Source of the DNA: Paraclostridium hominis
GTDB taxonomy: Bacteria > Bacillota > Clostridia > Peptostreptococcales > Peptostreptococcaceae
Assembly: GCF_014306135.1 (NCBI RefSeq)
Contig: NZ_JACRWD010000001.1
Coordinates: 1,488,001-1,552,000 of the forward strand
Length of the DNA stretch: 64,000 nucleotides
Direction of reading: 5' to 3'
The notes under the pieces were generated by a model. The model was not told the origin of the DNA. It ran no database searches and was given only the letters and a program-made list of their open reading frames with translations. A program made the translations under genes and the position numbers. Shown here in pieces: positions 44,130 to 52,500 of the stretch (the stretch's first letter is position 1; every line of letters starts with the position of its first letter).

Positions 44130-44162
44130 CAGAAGATCACGGTGCTCTCCTGCTATTTATTA
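44128..44162 (-). terminator. Terminator of cohesin-like gene
   Basis: AAATAGCAG, inner imperfect pairing, CTGCTATTT; just after the stop on the minus strand. Confidence 0.65.
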
Positions 44163-44168
44163 GTCATA

Positions 44169-45299
44169 TTAGTATTTATTTGGCTCATAGCTTGGATTAT
44201 CTATCATTAACTTACCTATTTCTAATAAATCATTTTCATCTATAGCATCATTTATAGATATATCTGTGTTGTATTTAGATAATTCTTGAGCTTTAGGGTT
44301 TTTGTTTAAATGCCTGGCATCAATAGCTAAATCCAAAAGTGTAAACTCACCACTTTTATTTACATCTTTTATTTCCTCTATGATTATTTTTCCTTCATCA
44401 CATTGCTTATCTGTTAAATCTTTTTCCATTTCAATCCCATCAGAGACTCTACCTTTTGTTACATCTACAATAGCCTCTCCTTTTTTGATTCCTTTAAATT
44501 TTAATTTAAGTAATGTTTTTTTAGAATTAATTATATTTGCTTCGCCCTTGCTTGCTAATATGACTCTTAATTTTCCATTTTTATCATCTTGTATATCTTT
44601 TACTAATTTAACTCCTTCTACTTCTTCAAAGCTTATAAATTTAAGCTTTTCATTATCATACTTTAAGCTTATATCTTCTGCTGCTATTTCAGTTATGTTA
44701 TTAATAGTTAAATTAGCGATTGCTTCTTCATTTAATTTAATCTTTTCTTTTACTGGTTCTATATCTAATACTGATTTTGTTGTTTCTTTATCATCTGTAT
44801 AAACATTAAATTCATATATTTTGTCATCAACTTTTCCAGAATTACGAAGAGCTATACACTCTACATCATAGTCCTTAAATTCTTCATCTAATTTTTGTAA
44901 AGAACCATCTTTTGCTGAGATTGTAATTTTCTTGACATCCTTATCTATCTTTTTATGCAAAAATAGATCTAATGTGCTTTCGGGATTTTCTGTTTTTAGC
45001 CTAAAAGCTTTAATATGTACAGGTTGGTTTAAAATATAAACTAGATGGTCTATATCACTGCCATATGGATCATATTTTGGTAAATTTTCGTATGTAGAAA
45101 GGTCATTATCTGTTGCTTTCTTGGCATCATACATTAAATAACCTGGACAAGCTCCTAAACGAAGAGTTTTTCCGTCTAATAATCCACCTCTAAAATCAAT
45201 TGCGGTGTTGTTTTCTTCAACAGCAAATGATGGTTTAATAAATATAACTGTAAGTGCTAAGAAAACCGCAATTGCTGAAAAAAATAATTTTTTATTCAT
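44169..45299 (-). CDS. Secreted protein with cohesin-like and dockerin-like domains
   Basis: 376 residues. Signal peptide 1-26 (LTVIFIKPSFA). Residues 30-175 are beta-rich with a discoidin-like pattern (DAKKATDNDLSTYENLPKYDPYGSDIDHLVYIL). Residues about 185-315 resemble a cohesin fold (NEEAIANLTINNITEIAAEDISLKYDNEKLKFISFEEVEG, ILASKGEANIINSKKTLLKLKFKG). The end has two calcium-loop-like helices, DVNKSGEFTLLDLAIDARHL and NDAIDENDLLEIGKLMI, as in dockerins. No LPxTG. It may bind other surface proteins or host glycans. Confidence 0.75.
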   Translation of the reverse strand: MNKKLFFSAIAVFLALTVIFIKPSFAVEENNTAIDFRGGLLDGKTLRLGACPGYLMYDAKKATDNDLSTYENLPKYDPYGSDIDHLVYILNQPVHIKAFRLKTENPESTLDLFLHKKIDKDVKKITISAKDGSLQKLDEEFKDYDVECIALRNSGKVDDKIYEFNVYTDDKETTKSVLDIEPVKEKIKLNEEAIANLTINNITEIAAEDISLKYDNEKLKFISFEEVEGVKLVKDIQDDKNGKLRVILASKGEANIINSKKTLLKLKFKGIKKGEAIVDVTKGRVSDGIEMEKDLTDKQCDEGKIIIEEIKDVNKSGEFTLLDLAIDARHLNKNPKAQELSKYNTDISINDAIDENDLLEIGKLMIDNPSYEPNKY

Positions 45300-45654
45300 T
45301 TTTTCATACTCCTATCTTTGTATAATTTTTATGCCATTAAATTTTCGCTGTAAGTTGATATATTAATTTAATTTTGCAAATTTTTCAACAGAAATGGAAT
45401 AAAATGGTCAAAATGTGGAGTAAAATTACAATTTTAAAGTTCTTTCTTTAGGTACTTATGAAAGATGAAAATATGAGATTACACTTTTACGTTTTGAAAA
45501 ATCGTGTAAATAGTAGAAATAGAAATTCAAAATTTATGATTAATTTCAAAAAAGTTTAAATGAACTTTGACAATATGTAAAAGTTAGTAGGTATATGAAT
45601 TACGAGCAGGGATACTCCAGCTAAATATATTGAATAAATTATGGAGGAAAAAAT
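45300..45654. other. 355-bp intergenic region
   Basis: Promoter region for two divergent genes. A TTGACA at 45567 and GTATAT 18 bp on could serve the small ORF at 45655; the transcript leader would contain GAGCAGGGATACTCCAGC, a short hairpin of unknown use. Nothing else seen. Confidence 0.45.
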
Positions 45655-45798
45655 ATGAAAAAACAAAAGACGAACAAATTTAAATCACTAGTTATAGCAA
45701 TAAGTTTAACATTTACACTTAGATGTACATTAGTAATTCAAAATTTAGACGTAAATATAAATGTTAATGTAATCAATCAAAATATAGATAAAAAATAA
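45655..45798 (+). CDS. Small secreted or membrane peptide, 47 residues
   Basis: Begins MKKQKTNKFKSLVIAISLTF, then TLRCTLVIQNLDVNINVNV and ends QNIDKK. A basic start and a hydrophobic segment (11-30) as in a signal anchor, with one Cys; the tail is Asn-rich. GGAGG lies eight bases before the ATG and a short hairpin with eight T (45804-45830) follows. Not recognised. Confidence 0.5.
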   Translation: MKKQKTNKFKSLVIAISLTFTLRCTLVIQNLDVNINVNVINQNIDKK

Positions 45799-45864
45799 AA
45801 ATCTGGAGTTTATGACTCTCGCTTTTTTTTATTTTTATAGAGGAAATAGAGTGTGTATGATAGT

Positions 45865-45894
45865 ATATTACACATGTAATCATATGTAATATAT
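45865..45894 (+). promoter_or_regulatory. Palindrome/direct repeats before HTH gene
   Basis: ATATTACA-CATGTAATCA-TATGTAATATAT: an imperfect palindrome that also contains the tandem units CATGTAAT and TATGTAAT 10 bp apart. It abuts the ribosome site, so it may be an autoregulatory operator. Confidence 0.45.
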
Positions 45895-45906
45895 AGGAGG
45901 AATATT

Positions 45907-46472
45907 ATGATTTGGAGTGATTTAAAAAAGTGTAAAATAGATGATATTGTAGGTTATATAAATGAAAAATTATTAGAATTAGGTAGCTTAAAAAAAGTTT
46001 CAGATAGCTTAGGAGTAAATGAAAGTACTATTAGAAAATACATCACAAATCGAGGATATAAGCGAGTTGTAAATGAATTCGTACTCCAAGATGATAAATG
46101 TAATCCCCGAGAGCATACAAAAAAATAAATAACAATGAACCAAGTAATACATCAGAGAATACAAGTGTAATAAATTTTACTGATATTAAAGATAACATTA
46201 TTTATTTATCAAATGAAACTGAAACATTAAGGGATATTATAGAATGGTTTAAGTCTAAAGATGATAAAAGTAATACAAATGTAATCGAAGTAGTAGAGGG
46301 AATAAAAATAGATCTTCCAGAAGCTCCAATTAAAAGAACTACTATAAGAATAAATGAAAAAGTGTGGGATATGTTTAATGAGCTAGTAGAAGAAAACAAG
46401 CCTATAGATAAACATGATTTAATGGGAGCTGCATTACTAGAATATATTAATAAGCATAGAAATAATAAATAA
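45907..46472 (+). pseudogene. Small DNA-binding protein gene with frameshift at an A-run
   Basis: The first frame gives 73 residues with a helix-turn-helix (SLKKVSDSLGVNESTIRKYITNRGYKR) and stops at 46128 right after a run of seven A. From 46128 another frame is open to 46472 and encodes NNNEPSNTSENTSVINFTDI, a coiled stretch, then RTTIRINEKVWDMFNELVEENKPIDKHDLMGAALLEYINKH, a ribbon-helix-helix-like end. Together they make one protein of about 187 residues as seen in plasmid or mobile-element regulators. Either a slippage mutation or programmed frameshifting. Confidence 0.65.
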
Positions 46473-46623
46473 AAAATTAGGTGTTTTTATTATAGGGATA
46501 AAAAACAGTGTCATAACTTAACGGTATTGATACCTTTTTTTATGTCTAGTATTTTCAATATATTAAAGGGTGTCATATCTTAGTTTCAAAAGCACTCCTA
46601 AAATTTATAACAAAAGGAAAATT

Positions 46624-46665
46624 TTATAGGATATATGGATATGTAAGAGTGTCAACTAAAAATAA
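46624..46665 (+). pseudogene. Serine recombinase N-terminal remnant
   Basis: The plus frame reads RIYGYVRVSTKNKY, the catalytic-Ser motif YGYVRVSTK of resolvases and invertases, with no continuation. Confidence 0.45.
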
Positions 46666-46985
46666 ATATATATCCCCATATTCATTTAATCCAGGACTTA
46701 CCCATTTAGATAACTCTTTTCTAAGCTCATTTGATTGATAATTTCTAAATTTCTTTTATTCCTATGTCCTTGTGATTCTTTTTTTAGAGTATCATATTTT
46801 TTTGCTATTTTTATTTCATTTGCTGATTATAAATAATCTTATCTTTTTTCAATTTATCTTTATTAACTTTATAGCTTGATATAGCAATTATAAATGCTAT
46901 TATTCCAATGATTGTATCAACTTTAGTTATAAGACTTAGGCTTTTGAAAAACTCTAAAAATACGTTTATATATTTTATATGTTTT
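46650..46985 (-). pseudogene. Decayed one-helix membrane protein gene
   Basis: Minus-strand pieces in changing frames: LITKVDTIIGIIAFIIAISS (membrane helix) with KVNKDKLKKDKI, then SANEIKIAKKYDTLKKESQG with HRNKRNLEI, then NELRKELSKWVSPGLNEYGD with IYLFLVD. At least two frameshifts. Family not recognised. Confidence 0.5.
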
Positions 46986-47220
46986 AGTTACTCCCCCTTA
47001 ATTATATAGATAATCAGATTAGTTTAACCCTAGGTGTATATAACTCTTTTTTAGATTTAACTATTATATCTATTTGTATTTTTTCATACTTAAATTTCTT
47101 AGTATTAGATTTATTTTTAATCATAAACTGTAATACTGTTTTAATATTTTTTACCTTTTCAAAGTTACACTGCTTATAGATCTATACTCTACATTTAAGT
47201 ACAAAGGGATTTAACTTTTA

Positions 47221-47730
47221 TTAGTTAAATCCCTTTAGTATTTGTAAAAATTCACGTTTCTGATTATCGCTTTTAAATGCATTGTTAGGTATCATTAAAT
47301 ATAGTGTATTGTTAGCACCAAATATATAAATTGTATTATTTTTTTCTATAATATTATTAAGGTCCTTAGGATAAATTTCAATTACAGTGTTTTTATCAGT
47401 GCATACAAGTTTTTCTTGATTTAGCGTACATACTTTTTCTTTTATTTTAGATTTAATAGCCTTTTTAGAAAAAATATTAACACATAAATCTTCTGTATTA
47501 TATGTAGCTATAATACATATACATATAAATACAAGTTGTATGCAATAATAACCTATCAAGTCAGGATGTCTAATTATTTGAATGATTATCTCCAAGGCAA
47601 AAACTATTAGTATGATACACAATATTTTCATTAATAAAAACATATGGTGAAATAAATTTTTATCTAATTTATTTATTAATTTATATGCTAATTTATAATC
47701 TTTTACAGTATTAGTATATTTAATTTCTAT
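47221..47730 (-). CDS. YcxB-like protein, paralogue A, probable ATA start
   Basis: 169 residues from the ATA at 47730. Two membrane helices (near residues 33-50 and 57-77) and a C-terminal YcxB-like domain (SKIKEKVCTLNQEKLVC ... NTIYIFGANNTLYLMIPNNAFKSDNQKREFLQILK). The start is inferred: GGGGG lies seven bases before ATA, an in-frame TAA lies five codons upstream, and residues 1-20 (IEIKYTNTVKDYKLAYKL) match paralogue B and the family N-terminus. The next ATG (47643 region) would drop the first 29 residues. Function unknown. Confidence 0.6.
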   Translation of the reverse strand: MEIKYTNTVKDYKLAYKLINKLDKNLFHHMFLLMKILCIILIVFALEIIIQIIRHPDLIGYYCIQLVFICICIIATYNTEDLCVNIFSKKAIKSKIKEKVCTLNQEKLVCTDKNTVIEIYPKDLNNIIEKNNTIYIFGANNTLYLMIPNNAFKSDNQKREFLQILKGFN

Positions 47731-47769
47731 CTTTATTCCCCCTTATTACAAGGTCTACATATTTAATTT

Positions 47770-48285
47770 CTAAGAATTGAACTCTTTTATTATTTTTACA
47801 AATTCATTTTTTTGTGAAATATCTTTAAAAGCACTATTAGGAATTATTAAAAGAATTGTTTTATTTGAGCTAACTATATAAACAGTATCGTTTTCTTCAA
47901 TAACCTTATAAATGTCTTCAGGTAAAATTGTTTTTGTTATAGTATCATACTTATATATAAGTTTATCTTTTTCAAGTATACATGTAATTTCTCTAATTTT
48001 AGATTTAACCCTTTTCTGAAAGTGCTTATTATTAAAGATAAGATTTTCTCTTTTAAACACAATTAATAGAGCAATAAATATAATTATGAAATAAAGATAG
48101 TAATAACGTATTAAATAAGGTTCTGATATTATATCTAAAGTTAGTTTTAGTCCCCAAAATATAGCCATAGAAAACAAAACTATTAAAAATATGCAATATA
48201 CTATATAAGAACGCTTATTTATTTTTGGATCTAATTTATATGATAATTTATAATCTTCTAATGTATTGGTATATTTAATTTCTAT
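47770..48285 (-). CDS. YcxB-like protein, paralogue B, probable ATA start
   Basis: 171 residues from the ATA at 48285, seven bases after AGGAGG. Begins IEIKYTNTLEDYKLSYKLD, two membrane helices, then the YcxB-like domain (SKIREITCILEKDKLIYKYD ... NDTVYIVSSNKTILLIIPNSAFKDISQKNEFVKIIKEF). No ATG, GTG or TTG exists in frame between the upstream TAG and an internal TTG 36 codons later. Tandem with paralogue A, 40 bp apart. Confidence 0.6.
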   Translation of the reverse strand: MEIKYTNTLEDYKLSYKLDPKINKRSYIVYCIFLIVLFSMAIFWGLKLTLDIISEPYLIRYYYLYFIIIFIALLIVFKRENLIFNNKHFQKRVKSKIREITCILEKDKLIYKYDTITKTILPEDIYKVIEENDTVYIVSSNKTILLIIPNSAFKDISQKNEFVKIIKEFNS

Positions 48286-48324
48286 TCTAATCCCTCCTAT
48301 AGCATTAAAATATATATTTTTATG

Positions 48325-48565
48325 CTAGTCATTAATGTATTTAATTACTTTATCAAGTAAACAAGGCTGAATTTCTGGATAAGTTAATTCACTTGGCAAG
48401 TTATCAAAAAATTGAATTTCCTCTATTTCAAGATTTGGTAAATCTCCAAGTTCTGTTACTTCTGCAAAATATAACCCTCGATTTTAAATAAAGACTGCTA
48501 ATTCAAGTAAAGGATTGTACTTAGCATTTTCTAAACGAGGGATAGTTTCCCTTCTGACATTAACA
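48325..48565 (-). pseudogene. NUDIX hydrolase C-terminal fragment
   Basis: Minus translation: ETIPRLENAKYNPLLELAVF-I, stop (TAA at 48484-48486), NRGLYFAEVTELGDLPNLEI, EEIQFFDNLPSELTYPEIQP and a C-terminus. The pattern EI-E--FF--LP--LTYP-IQP is that of the end of NUDIX enzymes; the NUDIX box itself is absent. Confidence 0.6.
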
Positions 48566-48573
48566 TTTTATCC

Positions 48574-49131
48574 TTAAGATTTCCATTCAGATTTTAAAAT
48601 TGAGTAAAGGCTTAAATCATAGAAATTACCATTTAACTGACCTACTTGTTTTAAAGTCCCTTTATACTTCATATTATTTTTTATCATTACTTTACCTGAA
48701 GCAATATTTTCAGTATTATGCATAGCTACAATTCTATTTAAATTTATTTCCTCGAATAAATACTTAATAACTGAATTTAATGCTTCACTCATAATTCCTT
48801 TATTCCAAAACTGTCTTGATAAACAATAACCTACTTCGCAAGAAGAACGCTTATCCTTTAAATTATATGCCTTAATATCCCCAATAACTTCTTTAAGTTC
48901 TTTAAGTTCAATAGCCCAATGATAAGTTTTATCATCACTATATTCACTAATCCAATAATCTAAAAGTGATTTAGTAACCATAACGTCTTTGTGTGAATCC
49001 CATGATAAAAATTTAGAAACTTCAGCATCTGATGCCCAATTTTTAAACATATCATTAGCATCACTTATTTCAAATCTTCTTAAGATAAGTCTATCTGTAT
49101 CTATTGTTTTAGTTCCTAGGTGTTTTATCAT
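48574..49131 (-). CDS. RimJ/RimL-type GNAT acetyltransferase
   Basis: 185 residues from the ATG at 49131, preceded by GGGGGGA; a longer frame start has no ribosome site. Motifs: TDRLILRRFEISDANDMFKNWASD, ELKEVIGDIKAYNLKDKRSSCEVGYCLSRQFWNKGIMSEALNSVI and NIASGKVMIKNNMKYKGTLKQ. Acetylates an N-terminal or side-chain amine with acetyl-CoA; target unknown. A broken copy lies 7 kb upstream at 41599. Confidence 0.88.
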   Translation of the reverse strand: MIKHLGTKTIDTDRLILRRFEISDANDMFKNWASDAEVSKFLSWDSHKDVMVTKSLLDYWISEYSDDKTYHWAIELKELKEVIGDIKAYNLKDKRSSCEVGYCLSRQFWNKGIMSEALNSVIKYLFEEINLNRIVAMHNTENIASGKVMIKNNMKYKGTLKQVGQLNGNFYDLSLYSILKSEWKS

Positions 49132-49283
49132 ATAAAGTGATTCCCCCCTTTGTTTATAATTACAAATTCTATAATTTATCACTTTATATACAATTTACTT
49201 TCTAATTTTATTTTCCTCTAATTTTAGCTTTAAATAATTAAAATAAATTAAAATTTAATAAAAATTATCTTTTTGTAGATAAT

Positions 49284-49319
49284 AAAAAGAGGATATAGTG
49301 TTTCACTATACCCCTTTTA
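49284..49319. terminator. Hairpin of GAGGGTATAGT repeat family
   Basis: AAAAAGAGGATATAGTG, loop TT, CACTATACCCCTTTT. It lies between the GNAT promoter and the trailer end of the CRISPR array, with no gene ending beside it, so it may terminate the crRNA transcript. Confidence 0.65.
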
Positions 49320-49615
49320 TCTATTATAAATTTCATACTTCAATGACGAAAAAGTACTAAGGAAAATTAATATCGGCCTATAAACTAAAAATACTAAGAA
49401 TCTCTAAGTACAATAACCCATAACACTTGAATATGAAAACAAAAAAGACATTCTGAAAATGCTAAGTAATAAAATAGACATATCTCTTCTAGATGTAAAT
49501 ACTCCCTACATAATAAATATAATTAAAAATATTCAAAATCATAAAAAAACTTCATATATATTTTTTTAAGTATTAAAGTTGTTGTTCTGTTGCTAAACTC
49601 CACACTTCTGAATGA
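49320..49615. other. CRISPR trailer-side flank, 296 bp
   Basis: No complete ORF. From about 49430 a plus frame is open for about 47 codons without a start (EYENKKDILKMLSNKIDISL and following), perhaps a gene remnant. No leader-like features. Confidence 0.4.
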
Positions 49616-50640
49616 ATTTAAATAACATATAGTTTTATATTAATTTTTTTATGATAAATATGACCAGGGTATTACCCCTACCCGTTTAAATAACATTTAG
49701 TTTTATATTAATAATTATTACAATATATATATAACAGGAGATACTCATGGATTTAAATAACATACAGTTTTATATTAATATGTCCATTTTAACAGTTAAT
49801 GTTGGGGGCATGTTTTCATTTAAATAACATATAGTTTTATATTAACCATTACATTGACAAAGCACTCCCAAATGAATGCTTCAATTTAAATAACATATAG
49901 TTTTATATTAACGCTATAGCTAATTCAATAACTATATATTCAAGCTCTGCATTTAAATAACATATAGTTTTATATTAACATTTAATAAACCTTCCAGAAA
50001 ATCTATTTTTACTTTTTTTAAATAACATATAGTTTTATATTAACATGATAGATAAAGTTCAAGACTTAGAAAATGAGAACGATTTAAATAACATATAGTT
50101 TTATATTAACTTCAATGGCATATCTGATAGTGTAACTATAACTAGAAAATTTAAATAACATATAGTTTTATATTAACGCGAATGAGATACAAATATATAT
50201 GAAATATCTTTCAAATTTAAATAACATATAGTTTTATATTAACGCAATGACGGTGTTTATTACGTAGGTGAACTTGTAAAATTTAAATAACATATAGTTT
50301 TATATTAACTATCGCTCGCACAAGGTCGCTCGCTTGCCCGTGCTACAATTTAAATAACATATAGTTTTATATTAACAAAATTTATCTGTGATAACTCCTA
50401 CTTCTCCACTACCATTTAAATAACATATAGTTTTATATTAACTAAAGAAACCTTATAACGGGTGTATAACACTTGTTATAATTTAAATAACATATAGTTT
50501 TATATTAACATTTAATAAAAGCATTTCTCCCAACAGCGGAGAAGTATTTAAATAACATATAGTTTTATATTAACCGCTAGCAAATGATTTTGCTAAGTCA
50601 GATATTTCTTTATTTAAATAACATATAGTTTTATATTAAC
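49616..50640 (-). CRISPR. Type I-B CRISPR array, 16 repeats and 15 spacers
   Basis: 29-bp repeats. On the plus strand each begins ATTTAAATAACATATAG and ends TTTTATATTAAC. Starts: 49616, 49684, 49751, 49818, 49884, 49951, 50016, 50082, 50149, 50215, 50281, 50348, 50414, 50481, 50546 and 50612. Spacers are 36-39 bp. The three repeats at the low end differ from consensus (final C to T in all three; extra changes at 49684 and 49751), and all repeats near cas5 are uniform but one first-base change at 50016. Degeneration at the low end means the leader is at the high end and crRNA runs on the minus strand, with 3' end ATTTAAAT as tag. One spacer (50310-50347) is notably GC-rich. Confidence 0.97.
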
Positions 50641-50757
50641 CCTAAATCAAACCCAGTTATTTCAATACATATAACTTTATTTCAGCTAAATTTTGCAGTG
50701 AACCTTCAATTCAGTTTTCTTATATTTATATATATCTATCTGAAACACTGTAATTTA
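50641..50757 (-). promoter_or_regulatory. CRISPR leader
   Basis: 117 bp between cas5 and the first repeat. Minus strand contains GAAGGTTCACTGCAAAATTT, a word seen in clostridial I-B leaders, 60 bp before the repeat, and AT-rich promoter-like DNA. Placed here by repeat degeneration at the other end. Confidence 0.7.
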
Positions 50758-51453
50758 CTATGCTCCATTATTATCTAATAAAATACCGCTCACTGCAATT
50801 TTATCTTTTATATAACACAACCTTTTTATATATTTAGCCTTTTTCTTCTCACTAAATATATATACATCTTCAAAGTTCATACCACTATCTTTATCACCTT
50901 TTTTATTTAACTTAGTTTCCCAATCATATAGCTCATATAGCCTAGTGTCATATCCTATACTTTCATTCCATTCAACTAAAACATTCTCCATTTCAGTTGC
51001 TTTTTCAATACTTTCAAGCATAACTAAGCTTTCGCTATCCCCTATCCTATCTATATTAACAAGATACTCTATAATATCATCTATACTTTCATCTATATAA
51101 AAAACTATTTTATCAGTATATACATACTCTCTTATTCCTACAGTATATTTTCCTTCCCAATCGCCTTTACTTTCTTCACTATATTTATATTCATAGCCTT
51201 TATTGGACATTCTCTTTATCTTTTGTTGACCTATAGTAAAACTATTTGGATATTGAATAAATATCTGTATATTTTTAAGTTTTCTAAATATTTTCTCAGC
51301 AGCTAATCTTCCTTTTCTTTCTATTACAGACCCAAGTATAGCTCCTCTAATAGTAGTTAACATTGGATACTCATAACTTCGAGCTGCTAGATGACTATCA
51401 TTAAATTTCTTTATTGAAAATACAGAAGGTACAGTGTAAGTTACTTTTAGCAC
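50758..51453 (-). CDS. cas5: CRISPR-associated protein Cas5, type I-B
   Basis: 231 residues, GTG start nine bases after GGGAGG. N-terminal Cas5 RAMP pattern (LKVTYTVPSVFSIKKFNDSHLAARSYEYPMLTTIRGAILGSVIER). It caps the 5' handle of crRNA in Cascade. Last gene of cas6-cas8-cas7-cas5, 18 bp after cas7, and directly before the leader and array. Confidence 0.85.
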   Translation of the reverse strand: MLKVTYTVPSVFSIKKFNDSHLAARSYEYPMLTTIRGAILGSVIERKGRLAAEKIFRKLKNIQIFIQYPNSFTIGQQKIKRMSNKGYEYKYSEESKGDWEGKYTVGIREYVYTDKIVFYIDESIDDIIEYLVNIDRIGDSESLVMLESIEKATEMENVLVEWNESIGYDTRLYELYDWETKLNKKGDKDSGMNFEDVYIFSEKKKAKYIKRLCYIKDKIAVSGILLDNNGA

Positions 51454-51471
51454 AAGTATTCCTCCCTATTA

Positions 51472-52488
51472 TTATTCGTTGAAAGTCTTATTTACATATT
51501 CAATATTTCTATTTATCATGTAATCTAAATATGACTCATCCAATAACTCATCTATAACATTTATAAATTCTTGTATATTGTTAAATTCTTTACCTTTAGA
51601 TGCTTTAGCATGTACTTCTTTAAAATCTTCATTTAATGGTGAATATTTACTCATAAGTTCTTTAGCAGATGTTTTTTCAACAACTACACCTGATATCCCT
51701 TTTAAATGTGGCATATTTGTAGAACACATAGCTCCCTCTATATCTAGTAGCGTATTTCTATAAGCTATTAAAACTTTCTTTATTCTTTCTTTAATTATGT
51801 TTTTATCTTCGAATACATATTTTTGCTTTTGATCGTCAAATCCTACTCTTGATAAGTTTATTTGAGTCATTATAGCATACTCAGAACTTCTTATAGGTCT
51901 ATGAAAAATCATTTGTGCATTCTGATCTTTATTTGTATTAGCTTCTGATGTTGTATCTATTATTTCATTTCCTTTATCATCTATAATTTTTTCTTGTTCA
52001 TCTTTTGTTTTACTATTTTTATCTGTAGGATCTACTCTATTATAGAGTACTGTATCACATGTACCTTCTGTTGCTATTGCCCATGCAAAGCTTAATACCT
52101 TATTTCTTTTTTCATTTTGTCCTTTACCTGCATTCATAAATCCACATATATCATCTATTATACAATCTTTTACTCTATTTCCACTTAAAGAAAGTGATTT
52201 ATCAATACTTTTTATTTTTCCATTTTTCATAGGTGAAAATATTTTACATGTATCACATAGTTCGTTTATATCAGCTAATGTTCTTAAGTTTTTAGTAAAT
52301 ATATGTGAAAACATATTTCCACTTATAGCATTTCTTATTTCTTCTTCATTAAGCTTAATCATTCTAGGCTTAGTAACATTTCCTAGATTATCTTCATTAT
52401 TTAAAGCTTCTGCAACCAAATCTAATCTTATAGCAAATTGTATCTTCCACATGTAATCATCTTTACATATATTATTTAAATCTCGCAT
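51472..52488 (-). CDS. cas7: CRISPR-associated protein Cas7 (DevR/Cst2-type), type I-B
   Basis: 338 residues from the ATG at 52488, seven bases after GGGGGA (an ATG two codons earlier is too close). RAMP-family backbone subunit: WKIQFAIRLDLVAEALNNE at the start and HRPIRSSEYAIMTQINLSRVGFD in the middle, as in DevR/Cst2 proteins. An Asn/Asp/Lys-rich insert (DPTDKNSKTKDEQEKIIDDK) precedes it. Forms the filament that holds crRNA. 12 bp after cas8. Confidence 0.88.
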   Translation of the reverse strand: MRDLNNICKDDYMWKIQFAIRLDLVAEALNNEDNLGNVTKPRMIKLNEEEIRNAISGNMFSHIFTKNLRTLADINELCDTCKIFSPMKNGKIKSIDKSLSLSGNRVKDCIIDDICGFMNAGKGQNEKRNKVLSFAWAIATEGTCDTVLYNRVDPTDKNSKTKDEQEKIIDDKGNEIIDTTSEANTNKDQNAQMIFHRPIRSSEYAIMTQINLSRVGFDDQKQKYVFEDKNIIKERIKKVLIAYRNTLLDIEGAMCSTNMPHLKGISGVVVEKTSAKELMSKYSPLNEDFKEVHAKASKGKEFNNIQEFINVIDELLDESYLDYMINRNIEYVNKTFNE

Positions 52489-52500
52489 GTGCATATCCCC

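Larger units (their letters stand above)
46473..47220. other. Gene-poor 750-bp stretch of remnants
   Basis: Holds a serine-recombinase-like scrap and a decayed membrane protein gene (separate entries). The segment 46473-46620 and the end 46990-47220 show no ORF or strong hairpin. Looks like the scar of a mobile element. Confidence 0.5.

Noticed and set aside
45600..45630. Riboswitch in the leader of the 47-residue peptide (GAGCAGGGATACTCCAGC)
   Set aside because: Short hairpin only; does not match a known aptamer core such as GEMM.
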